Shown: positions 1-6,772 of the stretch, piece after piece | Layout of the letters: each line of letters starts with the position of its first letter | How positions within the stretch are numbered: the stretch's first letter is position 1 | From: Chloroflexota bacterium | Lineage (GTDB): Bacteria; Chloroflexota; Limnocylindria; Limnocylindrales; CSP1-4 | DNA: 7,723 bases | Direction of reading: 5' to 3' | Assembly: GCA_021802185.1 (NCBI GenBank) | Contig: JAKAAV010000095.1 | Span: 1 to 7,723 of the forward strand | Made by a program: the position numbers and the translations under genes | Notes under the pieces: model-generated | What the model was told of the DNA's origin: nothing | Databases searched by the model: none | What the model saw: the letters and a program-made list of their open reading frames with translations, nothing else

Positions 1-729
1 AAGCCACTGGATCGCCTTCGCAGCCGCGGACCACGCCTCGCGGAAGCCACGACCCCACCCCTCGGCACCGGCTCGCGCCGACGCCGCCTCCACCGCACCT
101 CCCCCCGACAGCGCGCGGAGTTGCCGAAGTTCGCCGAGCGAGAGGCTGTGGTTCTGGAACGCGGCGTGCGCGAGCACGATCCGGAAGCGGTCGATCGGCG
201 CCGGCAGCAGGCATTCCACGCCGGCGGCGGGCACGGCCCCTGCGCGGAGGTCAGGTGTCGGGATCACCGGCACATCGAACCACGAGACGGACCGGTGGAG
301 ATGCACAGCGGGCCCCGAGCTCGGGTACAGCAGCAGCTTCGTGTGCCGTTCGAGCGGATAGGAGGAACGGCGCGTCGCCCAGGAGGACAGGGCCTCGACA
401 GCGCGATCCCAGCCGTCGTCGCCCACGACGAGGTCGAAGTTCGAATACGTGAAGTCCTCTTCGGGATCCGCCTTGATGAGGATCGGCGTCACGCCCGCTC
501 GCGACAGCAGGCGGCAGGCGTCGTGGAGGTTGGCGCGGTACGCGAGGACGGTGCTCTCGAGGTCGCGGAGCTCGGCGGCGAGACGGTCCTGGTAGGCCCG
601 GACGAACGCGCCCTCGACGTCGTTGCGCCGCGCGGACCGGAGTCCCGCACGCAGGAGCGGCTCGGGGGGATCCGGGAGGGGGTCGTCGCCCCACACCGCG
701 CGCACGAGCAGCGGTCGGGCGTCGAGCAA
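1..729 (-). CDS. Nucleotidyltransferase-like protein (NTP_transf_5 type), C-terminus outside window
   Basis: An open minus-strand frame of 243 codons runs off the left edge, so the C-terminus is missing. The start is a TTG at 729-727, preceded by a strong AGGGGAGG ribosome site (742-735) with a 5-nt spacer. No ATG or GTG lies upstream before the in-frame stop, and a nearby ATG (757-755) is out of frame. Residues 82-106 contain PILIKADPEEDFTYSNFDLVVG, then a downstream AVHLHRSVSW segment (141-150) and HAAFQNHSLSLGELRQL (188-204). This layout of a Lys strand, an Asp strand, a His-x-His strand and a helical C-terminal part resembles the uncharacterised nucleotidyltransferase family PF14907. Only one acidic residue of the usual DxD pair is evident (NFDLVV), so activity is uncertain. 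Substrate unknown. The coding call is firm from codon pattern; the family call is from memory of motifs. Confidence 0.68.
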   Translation of the reverse strand, partial: MLDARPLLVRAVWGDDPLPDPPEPLLRAGLRSARRNDVEGAFVRAYQDRLAAELRDLESTVLAYRANLHDACRLLSRAGVTPILIKADPEEDFTYSNFDLVVGDDGWDRAVEALSSWATRRSSYPLERHTKLLLYPSSGPAVHLHRSVSWFDVPVIPTPDLRAGAVPAAGVECLLPAPIDRFRIVLAHAAFQNHSLSLGELRQLRALSGGGAVEAASARAGAEGWGRGFREAWSAAAKAIQWL

Positions 730-761
730 CCTGGCCTCCCCTCTGAAAGCCGGACATGAGT

Positions 762-783
762 CGACCTCGCCGAAGCGAGGCCG
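762..783 (-). terminator. Strong UUCG-capped hairpin between phosphoesterase and nucleotidyltransferase genes
   Basis: On the minus strand CGGCCTCGC and GCGAGGTCG form a 9-bp stem (one G-U pair) around a TTCG loop closed by C-G, the classic very stable cUUCGg tetraloop. It lies about 87 nt after the phosphoesterase stop and about 20 nt before the ribosome site of the nucleotidyltransferase gene. No T-run follows, so it may be a weak or factor-assisted terminator, an mRNA 3'-end stabiliser, or a leader hairpin of the downstream gene. The fold is seen directly; the role is inferred. Confidence 0.4.
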
Positions 784-869
784 TTGAAGCGTATCCGGCG
801 CGCGACCGCCGCAATGTCACCGGATCGTGCGCGAGGATTGCGACGGACTGGCAATGTGCCGGCGCAGCG

Positions 870-1781
870 TCACTGGAAGAACTCGGCCAGGTTGGCCGAG
901 CTGCAGGTGCCCGACAGGCACCCGAGTCCCCATGCGTCCTCGATGGTGCGCGGTATCGCCCGATGCGTGTGCGTGGCGTAGGACCGGAACCCCGGCCTGA
1001 TCCCCGGTCGGATGACGATGAGTGGGACCCGGCCCCCGCCGTTCGCGTTGCCCGAGCCCTCGTCCCAGGTGATGAACAGCGCGGCGTGCGAGAACGCGGG
1101 ACTCGAGATGATGCGCGGCACGAACGCCGCGAGGAAGGCGTCCCCCTGCGCGACCGTGCCGTCGTGCATGTCGTTCGTCAGGTTCGGCACGATCATCTCG
1201 AAGTCGGCCGCGCCGGGGTCGAAGGCCGCCAGCGGCGTGATGTGCCCGCACGCGACCGCACTGCCACTGACGCTCGTCAGCGAGATGGCCGGGTCGTGCC
1301 GGCGCACGTACGTCCCGGCCTGCCCGACCAGGTCGACGCCGCCCGTCGCCTGCGCTCCCGTGAAGCAGTGTCCCGGGTAGTCCTGCTCGTACACGTGCCA
1401 CGTTCGGCCGTGCTGCGTGAGCTGCTCGAGGAGACTCGTCGACGACAGGGTGTGCACGCCGTCGTCGGTGACGCCAAGCGTCGAGCCCGTCAGCAGCGCG
1501 AGGTAGTCGGGTTGCGACGGGTGCGCCACGGCGTAGTCGTCGACGGCCAGGCCGTAGCTCGAGATGAGGCGGTTGATGTACGGCGCCTGCGGATCGCCGA
1601 CGATCGATGCTGCACCGTGGTTCTCCAGGACGATCAGGTAGGCCCGGTCGAACCACGGGCGGTCGAGTCCCCCGCGCGCGATCGCCGTGGCGACCACGAG
1701 CAGCGCGAGCACCATGACGGCGGCACCCAGGCGGAGGATCGTGGCGCGCACGGGCGTGAAGGGGCGTTCTCCGGGTCCCAC
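870..1781 (-). CDS. Membrane-anchored phosphoesterase (phospholipase C / acid phosphatase family)
   Basis: A 303-residue protein of the phosphoesterase family (PF04185; AcpA-type acid phosphatases and bacterial phospholipases C), which hydrolyses phosphomonoesters or phosphodiesters outside the cytoplasm. An N-terminal hydrophobic helix at about 15-35 (LRLGAAVMVLALLVVATAIA) should anchor it or act as a signal peptide. Family motifs follow in order: LIVLENH (49-55), APYINRL (66-72), HPSQPDYLALLTGS (87-100), TWHVYEQDYPG (128-137), NLTNDMHDG (200-208) and FITWDEGSG (236-244). E53/N54 and D240/E241 match the metal-ligand pairs known in AcpA. It is shorter than the roughly 500-residue AcpA/PLC enzymes but typical of the compact branch. 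The start is the first possible codon after the upstream stop, a GTG with a poor ribosome site; a GTG at 1751 is an alternative. The gene follows vanY by 87 bp. Substrate not predictable. Confidence 0.85.
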   Translation of the reverse strand: MGPGERPFTPVRATILRLGAAVMVLALLVVATAIARGGLDRPWFDRAYLIVLENHGAASIVGDPQAPYINRLISSYGLAVDDYAVAHPSQPDYLALLTGSTLGVTDDGVHTLSSTSLLEQLTQHGRTWHVYEQDYPGHCFTGAQATGGVDLVGQAGTYVRRHDPAISLTSVSGSAVACGHITPLAAFDPGAADFEMIVPNLTNDMHDGTVAQGDAFLAAFVPRIISSPAFSHAALFITWDEGSGNANGGGRVPLIVIRPGIRPGFRSYATHTHRAIPRTIEDAWGLGCLSGTCSSANLAEFFQ

Positions 1782-1811
1782 CGCCCGCGATGGTGCGGAC
1801 GGCCGCCTCTC

Positions 1812-1827
1812 ACGCGGCGCGCCGCGT
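1812..1827. repeat. Perfect 16-bp palindrome in the vanY-phosphoesterase gap
   Basis: ACGCGGCG followed immediately by CGCCGCGT is a perfect two-fold palindrome with no spacer, centred at 1819/1820. It lies in the 87-bp gap between the carboxypeptidase stop (1869) and the phosphoesterase start (1781). It could be an operator for a dimeric regulator or part of a transcript hairpin. In such GC-rich DNA a CG-only palindrome also arises fairly easily. No further function is visible. Confidence 0.4.
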
Positions 1828-1868
1828 CGGGGAATCGCCTTGCATGTCGCTCGCGGGACGCGGCACGG

Positions 1869-2894
1869 CTACTGCTGCGGCCACAACCACTGGCGCAACG
1901 TTTCGCCTGCGGCGTGCAACTCGGCGGCGGCGGCCCGGCCGACGTAGCGATAATGCCAGGGCTCGTAGGCATAGCAGGTGACGTCCGTACGTCCCGCGGG
2001 GTAGCTCATCACCCATCCGTAGCGCCACGCGTTCGCGGCCATCCACGCGCCTGCCTTCGTCGTGGCGGCCCAGTCCCTCACGTTCCAGGGCGGCGCGCCC
2101 CCAAGCGACCCCACGTCGATGGCGGTCCCGAGCTGGTGCTCGGAGTGGCCCGGTCGCGCCGAGGAGTTGAGCGCGGCGACCCAGCCGTCCACCGCGACCC
2201 AGCCGTCGAACGCGGACACCTGGTACGCGTAGCTGCGGTAGGCAGAGAAGACCTGGATCGGCGCGCTGGCCGCCTTCGCCGCTGCCGCCATCTCCTTCAG
2301 ATCCGGCATCACGAGCGCGCGCAGCTGCCCGCTCCCGGCGACGGCCGCGGCGGACACCGGTTCGAGGTCGGGCGGCGCGTACGACGCGGGGAGCATGTAC
2401 CGCGTGTCGAGCAGGCTGAGGGCCCAGTCGGCATACGCATGGTGCGGCGTGACGACGTCGGACAGCACCGGCAGCGCGCCGGCGCGGCACGCGGGCAGCG
2501 GACCGCCGAGCACGGGAGGCGGAGCCGTCGGGATCGGCGTCGGCGTGGGAAGCGGGCGAGGCGTCGCGACCGGGGCGGGGACGACGACGGTGGGCCGCGA
2601 CGTGCGTCTGGGAGCCGGTTTCGGAGTCGCGGTGGCGACGGGCTCGGGGGTCGCGGCCGGACGCGATGCAACGGAACGCCGCGCCGTCGGCCGGACGGTC
2701 GGCGAGGGGGTCGGCGCGGCGGCGGAGGCCGGGACGGCGGTGGTCCTGTCGGCGGGTCGTGCCGCGTTGCCTGCAACGACCGGGATGGCGCAGCCAGTGA
2801 CGCCCGCGACGATCAGGCCGATGAGGACGAGGGACGGACGGGAGAGCCGGCGGGACCGCCGGCGGCGAGGCACGACGCGCGGACGAACGGACAC
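1869..2894 (-). CDS. VanY-family D-alanyl-D-alanine carboxypeptidase, probable lipoprotein
   Basis: A zinc D,D-carboxypeptidase of the VanY/peptidase M15B family (PF02557), expected to trim the terminal D-Ala from peptidoglycan stem peptides outside the membrane. With the GTG start at 2894 (TGAGG ribosome site, 5-nt spacer) the protein has 341 residues: a very basic n-region, a hydrophobic segment, and a lipobox VTGC with Cys35, suggesting a lipid anchor. A Pro/Thr/Ala-rich linker covers about 44-130 and should span part of the wall. The catalytic domain shows SAYRSYAYQ (217-225), SEHQLGTAID (251-260; Zn ligands H253 and D260) and EPWHYRYVG (311-319; E311 general base, H314 Zn ligand), so it looks active. 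Longer starts exist in frame (GTG at 2921, TTG at 2978) but would add an odd hydrophilic tail before the signal. A 6-residue tandem duplication lies between the YRSY and SEHQ motifs. No VanR/S or VanX neighbour, so ordinary wall remodelling is likelier than vancomycin resistance. Confidence 0.9.
   Translation of the reverse strand: MSVRPRVVPRRRRSRRLSRPSLVLIGLIVAGVTGCAIPVVAGNAARPADRTTAVPASAAAPTPSPTVRPTARRSVASRPAATPEPVATATPKPAPRRTSRPTVVVPAPVATPRPLPTPTPIPTAPPPVLGGPLPACRAGALPVLSDVVTPHHAYADWALSLLDTRYMLPASYAPPDLEPVSAAAVAGSGQLRALVMPDLKEMAAAAKAASAPIQVFSAYRSYAYQVSAFDGWVAVDGWVAALNSSARPGHSEHQLGTAIDVGSLGGAPPWNVRDWAATTKAGAWMAANAWRYGWVMSYPAGRTDVTCYAYEPWHYRYVGRAAAAELHAAGETLRQWLWPQQ
2176..2211. repeat. 18-bp tandem duplication inside the VanY gene
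   Basis: Two adjacent 18-bp units (2176-2193 and 2194-2211) match at 16 of 18 positions, sharing GCGACCCAGCCGTC. On the minus strand they encode FDGWVA followed by VDGWVA. The duplication is in frame and sits between the YRSY and SEHQ catalytic motifs of the carboxypeptidase. It looks like a recent slippage event that the fold tolerates in a loop or helix. Confidence 0.75.
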
Positions 2895-3115
2895 GAGGAC
2901 CTCATCGACGCCCCCAGGCACGACCGCCTCGCTTCGGCGGTCCTCCCGAGTGTCACCGCGCCAACAGGTCTTCGCCAAGGACCACGTGGATCAGCGGAGA
3001 CGCGCGAACGTCCTACGTCGAACCGCGCAGCCGCCGAACGTGACCTCCGACCCTTCCCGTCGGTACCGCGCCGGGGCACGCTGGAACCGTCCGCCGATCG
3101 AAAGGAGGCGCCTTG
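2895..3115. promoter_or_regulatory. Divergent intergenic region between vanY and DUF1918 genes
   Basis: This 221-bp gap must hold the promoters of both divergent genes, but I see no convincing -35/-10 pair on either strand. Visible elements are a hairpin at 2922-2942, a CCACGTGG palindrome at 2982-2989, and the strong AAAGGAGG ribosome site of the DUF1918 gene at 3101-3108. If the carboxypeptidase starts further upstream (2921 or 2978), the left part of this region is coding. Confidence 0.5.
2922..2942. repeat. Hairpin-forming inverted repeat upstream of vanY
   Basis: GACCGCC and GGCGGTC form a perfect 7-bp stem with a 7-nt loop. The element is just upstream of the preferred carboxypeptidase start (2894). 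The 14-nt core GCCTCGCTTCGGCG also occurs, in inverted orientation, in the hairpin at 762-783. It may be an operator, a leader hairpin, or one copy of a dispersed intergenic palindrome. Confidence 0.45.
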
Positions 3116-3352
3116 ATGGAAGCGAGAGTGGGCGACCACATCGTCGTCGAGTCGGAGCGGGTGGGTCTCCGAGACCGAGAGGGCGTCATCCTCGAGGTGC
3201 TCACGTCGTCGACCGGGCCCCACTACCGCGTGCGATGGGCCGACGGGCGCGAGAGCAGCTTCTGGCCGGCCGCGGGAAGCGCTCGCATCGTCCACGCGGA
3301 CGAGCAGGCGGCGACCCGGTCGCGGCACGCTCCGGAGCCTGCGGCGCGCTGA
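3116..3352 (+). CDS. DUF1918 domain protein
   Basis: A 78-residue protein, the only plus-strand gene here. The ATG at 3116 has an excellent ribosome site (AAAGGAGG, 3101-3108, 7-nt spacer); the TTG directly before it is unlikely to be used. Residues 1-60 match the small DUF1918 family (PF08940) as I remember it: MEARVGDHIVVES at the N-terminus, GVILEV in the middle, then YRVRWADGRES and a hydrophobic end around RIV. The family has an SH3-like beta-barrel look and no assigned function; it is usually a single stand-alone gene. The remaining 18 or so residues are a polar tail (ADEQAATRSRHAPEPAAR). The protein has no signal or membrane segment, so it is cytoplasmic. It is divergent from vanY and convergent with the glycosyltransferase, and so is transcribed alone. 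Confidence 0.85.
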   Translation: MEARVGDHIVVESERVGLRDREGVILEVLTSSTGPHYRVRWADGRESSFWPAAGSARIVHADEQAATRSRHAPEPAAR

Positions 3353-3446
3353 GGGAGCGCCGGGGCGACGAGCCCGTTGGGTGCGCGCGCGCGATTCGCG
3401 GCCAACTCGGCTCCGCTCACGCGGGCGTCGCCTCGCTGCCACGCGA

Positions 3447-3485
3447 GCTCGCACGCGACCGTTCAGCGCACCCCGTCGTGCGAGC
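3447..3485. terminator. Inverted repeat between convergent DUF1918 and glycosyltransferase genes
   Basis: GCTCGCACG (3447-3455) and CGTGCGAGC (3477-3485) are perfect 9-bp complements separated by 21 nt. The repeat covers the end of the glycosyltransferase gene (stop at 3463-3465) and the gap shared with the convergent DUF1918 gene. No T-run is present on either strand, so termination from both sides is plausible but unproven. Confidence 0.3.
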
Positions 3486-5028
3486 CGGGCCGGAACCCCG
3501 CAGGCGCTCCCGAATGCTCGGTCTTCGAGTAGCGCACCGGCCCGCGACCGAACGCGACCAGCGGCCAGCTGGCGGTGAAGACCGGGATCCACAGCCCGGA
3601 GAAGACGAGCAATCGCATGCTCCGAGCGAGGCGCTCGGGGAGCGAGTGAGCGCCGGAGAGCCCCTCCCACCGCAGCGAGTCGCCGGCGAGCACGGCGCCG
3701 GGTCCCAGGTACGTGGCGAACAGCAGCAGCAGCGACGGCCACGTGCCGGCGACCGCCCCGCCGACGAGGGCAGCGAGCAGGGAGACCGGCAGGACGGTCT
3801 GCGCGGAGTACGCGAGGTAGTCGGCCTTCGCCCGGAGGCTCAGCCGCGGGCTCCGAAGCACCGGAAGCGTGAGCTCGAGCTCGCGCCGGATGATCCCCAT
3901 TCCCCACCGGAGGCGCTGTCGCCGCAGCGCGCCCAGGTCGAGCACGGGCTCCTCCCAGGCGGCGACGTCGAGCGCCCAGCCCACCCGCTCACCGAGCACC
4001 GCGATCCTCGACGACAGGTCGAGGTCCTCGCACAGGGCGTGCTCGTGCCACCCGCCGGCGGCGGCGAGCAGCTCGGTTCGGACCATGATGCCGTTCCCGC
4101 GGAACTCGCTGCAGCCGCCGCTGGCCCACCGCCCTCGCTGGATCTCGCCGTCGGCGTCCTGTTCGTCGGCCTGCGCCGCCTCGAGCTGCGCCCAGAACCA
4201 GCCCGCGGGTCTGTGCCGCAGCGTCCGTCGCCGTGCCGTCATCGCCCCGGCCCCGCGTGCGAAGTACGACGCCGCCCGGCGAAGGTAGTCCGGCGCGATG
4301 CGGGCATCCGCGTCCAGCACGACGACGAACTCGCCCCGATAGTCGTCCGGACCCGTCGCGCTGAGCGCCGCCCCCTTGCCGTCGGCGAGCGGCAGGTCCG
4401 GGAGCTCCGGGAGGAAGGCCGTCGCCCGGGCGTGCGACACGGCGAAGGAACCCGTTCCCGGCCGGGGCGGCACGCCGGTCTGCGCCTCAGGGTGCGGTCC
4501 CGTCGGGGCCTCAGGGCGCGGTCCCGTCGACGCAACGGAGCGCGGCCACGTCGGCGCGTCGGGGCGCGGCCCCGTCGGCGCGTCATGCGGCGGTCCTCGC
4601 CGGACCAGCCGTGTCACGTCGCCGATCCCGGCCGCGACGGCCGCGTCGCGAGCGATGATCCCCGTCCCGTCGGTCGAGCGGTCGTCGACGACGATCACCT
4701 CGAAGCGCGCCCGTCCATCCTGGTCGCAGTGGTCCTGGGAGCCGAGATCCGCGAGGAGGTGCGGGATGACGGCCGCCTCGTCCCGCCCGGCGATCACCAC
4801 GGTCGCGGTCGGCAGTGGTCCGAGCGCCGCGATCTCCCGGTCCGACAGCGGCGGGAGCGGCGGACGGCGGCTCGCGGGCACGATGAGCAGCGTGATCACC
4901 GCGAACGCCACGCACAGGAGCGCGAGCAGCACGATCGGAATCACCAGGACGAGCACGAGCCCGACGACGATCGCGAGGCCCATGACCAGGATGGCCAGGA
5001 CGCGCCACGACCCCGGGGTCCCGGTCAC
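3463..5028 (-). CDS. Membrane-bound family 2 glycosyltransferase with internal 8-residue repeats
   Basis: A 521-residue inverting GT2 enzyme, expected to use a nucleotide sugar on the cytoplasmic face to build or modify a surface polysaccharide or glycolipid. N-terminal hydrophobic segments at about 9-50 probably form two helices. The GT-A domain follows: VVIAGRDEAAV (77-87), VIVVDDRSTDGT (111-122), LADGKGAAL (214-222), VVVLDADARI (235-244; the DxD motif), FRGNGIMVR (309-317), CEDLDLSSR (333-341; the catalytic-base ED) and QRLRWGMG (371-378; the QxxRW motif of processive enzymes). C-terminal helices lie at about 404-448 and 473-493. All key motifs are present. Odd: about 48 residues at 146-193, between the DD and DxD motifs, are Pro-rich octad repeats such as GPRPEAPT. 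The GTG start overlaps the exporter's TGA (GTGA) and has GGAGA 9 nt upstream, so the two genes are translationally coupled. Acceptor and sugar are unknown. Confidence 0.9.
   Translation of the reverse strand: MTGTPGSWRVLAILVMGLAIVVGLVLVLVIPIVLLALLCVAFAVITLLIVPASRRPPLPPLSDREIAALGPLPTATVVIAGRDEAAVIPHLLADLGSQDHCDQDGRARFEVIVVDDRSTDGTGIIARDAAVAAGIGDVTRLVRRGPPHDAPTGPRPDAPTWPRSVASTGPRPEAPTGPHPEAQTGVPPRPGTGSFAVSHARATAFLPELPDLPLADGKGAALSATGPDDYRGEFVVVLDADARIAPDYLRRAASYFARGAGAMTARRRTLRHRPAGWFWAQLEAAQADEQDADGEIQRGRWASGGCSEFRGNGIMVRTELLAAAGGWHEHALCEDLDLSSRIAVLGERVGWALDVAAWEEPVLDLGALRRQRLRWGMGIIRRELELTLPVLRSPRLSLRAKADYLAYSAQTVLPVSLLAALVGGAVAGTWPSLLLLFATYLGPGAVLAGDSLRWEGLSGAHSLPERLARSMRLLVFSGLWIPVFTASWPLVAFGRGPVRYSKTEHSGAPAGFRPGSHDGVR
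4472..4591. repeat. 24-bp in-frame minisatellite, five units, in the glycosyltransferase gene
   Basis: Five consecutive 24-bp units start at 4472, 4496, 4520, 4544 and 4568, with consensus near GGTCCCGTCGGCGCCTCAGG followed by GCGC. On the minus strand they encode octads GPRPDAPT, WPRSVAST, GPRPEAPT, GPHPEAQT and similar, with degenerate octads on the flanks. Every unit keeps the frame, so copy-number change would alter linker length without a frameshift. Confidence 0.85.
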
Positions 5029-6533
5029 GCAGGTGGGTCTCCGGTCTCGGATGCGCGGTTCGGGCGCCTCGTCCCGGCCCGCGGAGCCTGCTCTCCGCCG
5101 TCTGCCCTGGTCTCCTGCCCCGCTCGGCCCTCGTCGCGCGTCCGGTGCGCCCGGTCGTCCCGGGAATGCGCGACGGTGACGGAGATGGGATCGACCGCCA
5201 CAACGTGGGCCGGAGTTGCCGCGGCGACCCGTTCGGGCGTGACGACGACCATCGAGCCGACCCCGACCGCCCCGACGACGAGCGCCGCCGCGACGAGCAC
5301 GGCCGGGGTCCCGACGAGGTCGGCGACGGGCCCCACGATGACGATCGGCAGGAAGCTCGAGATGCTCACGAGCATGTTCAGGACACCGAACACGCGCCCG
5401 CGCACCTCTTCGGGCAGCTCCTCCTGGAGCTGCGTCTGCGCCGGGATCGCCACGAACGCGTACGCGCAGCCGGCGATGAACGCGAGCACGATGACGATCG
5501 CGAGCAGCGACACGATGGGGCCGAGCTGGGCGACGGACTGGTGATGGGCGGTCGCGTCGGTGAGGAACCGCGAGATCGGGCCTGCCAGCGAGATCACGAT
5601 GAGCGCGCCCGACAGCGTGAGGAGCCCGCCCTCGATGACGCGCCGCCGTGGCAGGTACCGGCCATACGCGTTGAGCGCGAGGATGCCGGAGACGATCCCG
5701 ACGGCGAGTGGCAGGATCACGACGACGAAGTCCTGTTCACGCAGCCCGAGCGCCTTCGTGGCGAAGCCGGGGCCCATGGAGCCGAGCACCCCGATCAGCG
5801 ACGCGGTGACCGCGAGATACGTCAGCGACCAGAAGATCCGCGGGTTCGACCGGATGTAGCCGAGCCCCTCGCGCAGCTCCCCGACGAGCGCCGCCATGGC
5901 GCGTTCGGCGCCCCCCAGCGCGCCCTCCTCGGGCACGGTGTCGGGTTCCGTGCGTGGGAGCGTGAAGCAGAACGCGGCGGCGACGAAGTAGAGCGCGGCG
6001 ACGAGCACGAGCAGCGCGGTCGCGCCGGCGAGGTTCACGACGAGCGGGCCGAGCAGCGCGAACCCGATCGCGAACGCCGCGTTCAGCGTGAACGTGAACA
6101 GCCCGTTCGCCTGCAGCAGCTGGTCCCGATCGACCAGGAACGGGATCATCGCGGCCTCGGCCGGCGCGAACAGCGTCGTCGCAGTGGACACCGCGATGTT
6201 CAGCAGGTAGATGAGCCACAGCTGCCCGCTGACGAAGGCGATCGCGAGGATCGCGACGCCGCGGCCGAGGTTCGTCGCGGTCAGGATCAGGCGCCGGTCG
6301 ATGCGATCGACGTAGACGCCGGCCACGGCGCTGAACACGACCGATGGGACGAGGAACGTCAGGATCAGCAGGCTGACCGCCGAGTTCGACGAGGTCAGGC
6401 CGTAGACGAGGATCGTCAGCCCGTAGAGGACCATGTTCCCGCCGACCTGCGTCGACAGCTGCGAGAGCCACAGCAGCAGGAACCGACGGTTGGCGAGGAC
6501 GCCGAGGCCGGAGGGCTCGGGCGCGCCGGTCAT
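5025..6533 (-). CDS. Major facilitator superfamily exporter (DHA3/EntS-like)
   Basis: A 502-residue transporter with about 12 hydrophobic segments, expected to export a small molecule by proton antiport. The start is the ATG at 6533, overlapping the DUF951 stop as ATGA; the open frame continues upstream but only as arginine-rich shadow sequence over the DUF951 gene. The loop motif [13 protein letters not shown] (72-84) is the MFS motif A region of the DHA3/MFS_3 branch (EntS and macrolide-exporter relatives), and [20 protein letters not shown] (364-383) with PVADLVGT (402-409) is its usual counterpart in the second half. A central cytoplasmic loop lies at about 195-230. The last 70 or so residues (from about 433) form a long charged tail rich in Arg, Asp and His, longer than usual. 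The gene is coupled to the downstream glycosyltransferase by a GTGA overlap, so the cargo could be linked to glycan or lipid traffic, but the substrate cannot be read from sequence. Confidence 0.88.
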   Translation of the reverse strand: MTGAPEPSGLGVLANRRFLLLWLSQLSTQVGGNMVLYGLTILVYGLTSSNSAVSLLILTFLVPSVVFSAVAGVYVDRIDRRLILTATNLGRGVAILAIAFVSGQLWLIYLLNIAVSTATTLFAPAEAAMIPFLVDRDQLLQANGLFTFTLNAAFAIGFALLGPLVVNLAGATALLVLVAALYFVAAAFCFTLPRTEPDTVPEEGALGGAERAMAALVGELREGLGYIRSNPRIFWSLTYLAVTASLIGVLGSMGPGFATKALGLREQDFVVVILPLAVGIVSGILALNAYGRYLPRRRVIEGGLLTLSGALIVISLAGPISRFLTDATAHHQSVAQLGPIVSLLAIVIVLAFIAGCAYAFVAIPAQTQLQEELPEEVRGRVFGVLNMLVSISSFLPIVIVGPVADLVGTPAVLVAAALVVGAVGVGSMVVVTPERVAAATPAHVVAVDPISVTVAHSRDDRAHRTRDEGRAGQETRADGGEQAPRAGTRRPNRASETGDPPA

Positions 6534-6754
6534 GTCGCCCCCGGGGCCTGCTCTGGCCCGCGGTCGAGGAATTCGACCAGCCGGCGCTCGAGCTCTCGCC
6601 GCTCCAGCAGCACGCGCCGCCCGCAACCGTCGCAGACGAGCCCGATGTCGGCCCCGAGGCGGACGACCCGCCACGTCGCGCTGCCGCACGGATGGGGCTT
6701 GCGGAGCCGCACGCGGTCGGCGATCCGGAAGGCGACAACGGGCTGGCCGGGCAT
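6530..6754 (-). CDS. DUF951 family small protein
   Basis: A 74-residue protein matching DUF951 (PF06107), known from Firmicutes (YyzM-like) and Chloroflexota. The diagnostic core is present: [20 protein letters not shown] (15-34) then [20 protein letters not shown] (39-58). C23, C41 and C44 with H21 look like possible metal ligands, and the Lys/Arg-rich character suggests nucleic-acid or ribosome contact; neither is proven for the family. The last 11 residues after the domain are a short tail. It starts 18 bp after the DUF881 stop and its TGA overlaps the exporter ATG, so it is in the same transcription unit. There is no clear Shine-Dalgarno sequence before the ATG; a TAGGCT placed 7 nt upstream suggests a possible leaderless internal promoter. 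Confidence 0.9.
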   Translation of the reverse strand: MPGQPVVAFRIADRVRLRKPHPCGSATWRVVRLGADIGLVCDGCGRRVLLERRELERRLVEFLDRGPEQAPGAT

Positions 6755-6761
6755 CCGCGAC

Positions 6762-6767
6762 AGCCTA
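6762..6767 (-). promoter_or_regulatory. Possible -10 element of a leaderless promoter for DUF951
   Basis: On the minus strand TAGGCT ends 7 nt before the DUF951 ATG (6754), the spacing that would start transcription at or beside the A of the ATG. The ATG lacks a visible ribosome site, which fits leaderless translation. A second TAGGCT lies 8 bp upstream (6770-6775) and includes the TAG stop of the DUF881 gene, making a TAGGCTGG/TAGGCTGT tandem. No consensus -35 is visible, so this is tentative. Confidence 0.25.
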
Positions 6768-6772
6768 CCAGC

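Noticed and set aside
251..854. Two minus-strand open frames upstream of and inside the nucleotidyltransferase gene (251-820 and 489-854)
   Set aside because: Both are Arg/Pro/Ser-rich shadow frames. The third frame carries the family-like motifs, has sensible codon use and starts behind a strong ribosome site.
1869..2894. VanY as part of a vancomycin-resistance cluster
   Set aside because: No VanR/S, VanH, ligase or VanX gene is adjacent; the enzyme family is common in ordinary wall metabolism.
756..3116. A plus-strand open frame of 786 codons
   Set aside because: It is antisense to the phosphoesterase and VanY genes, whose motifs are clear, and its translation is low-complexity Arg/Gly/Asp/Val sequence typical of a GC-rich shadow frame.
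2395..5544. A plus-strand open frame of 1049 codons
   Set aside because: It overlaps VanY, DUF1918, the glycosyltransferase and the exporter. The translation is Arg/Pro/Ser-rich without domain motifs; its length reflects the rarity of stops at this GC content.
6534..6689. An N-terminal extension of the exporter starting at 6689
   Set aside because: The 52 extra residues are almost all Arg/Ala/Gly/Pro, lie over the DUF951 coding sequence, and are unlike an MFS N-terminus; the ATG at 6533 with an ATGA overlap is the better start.
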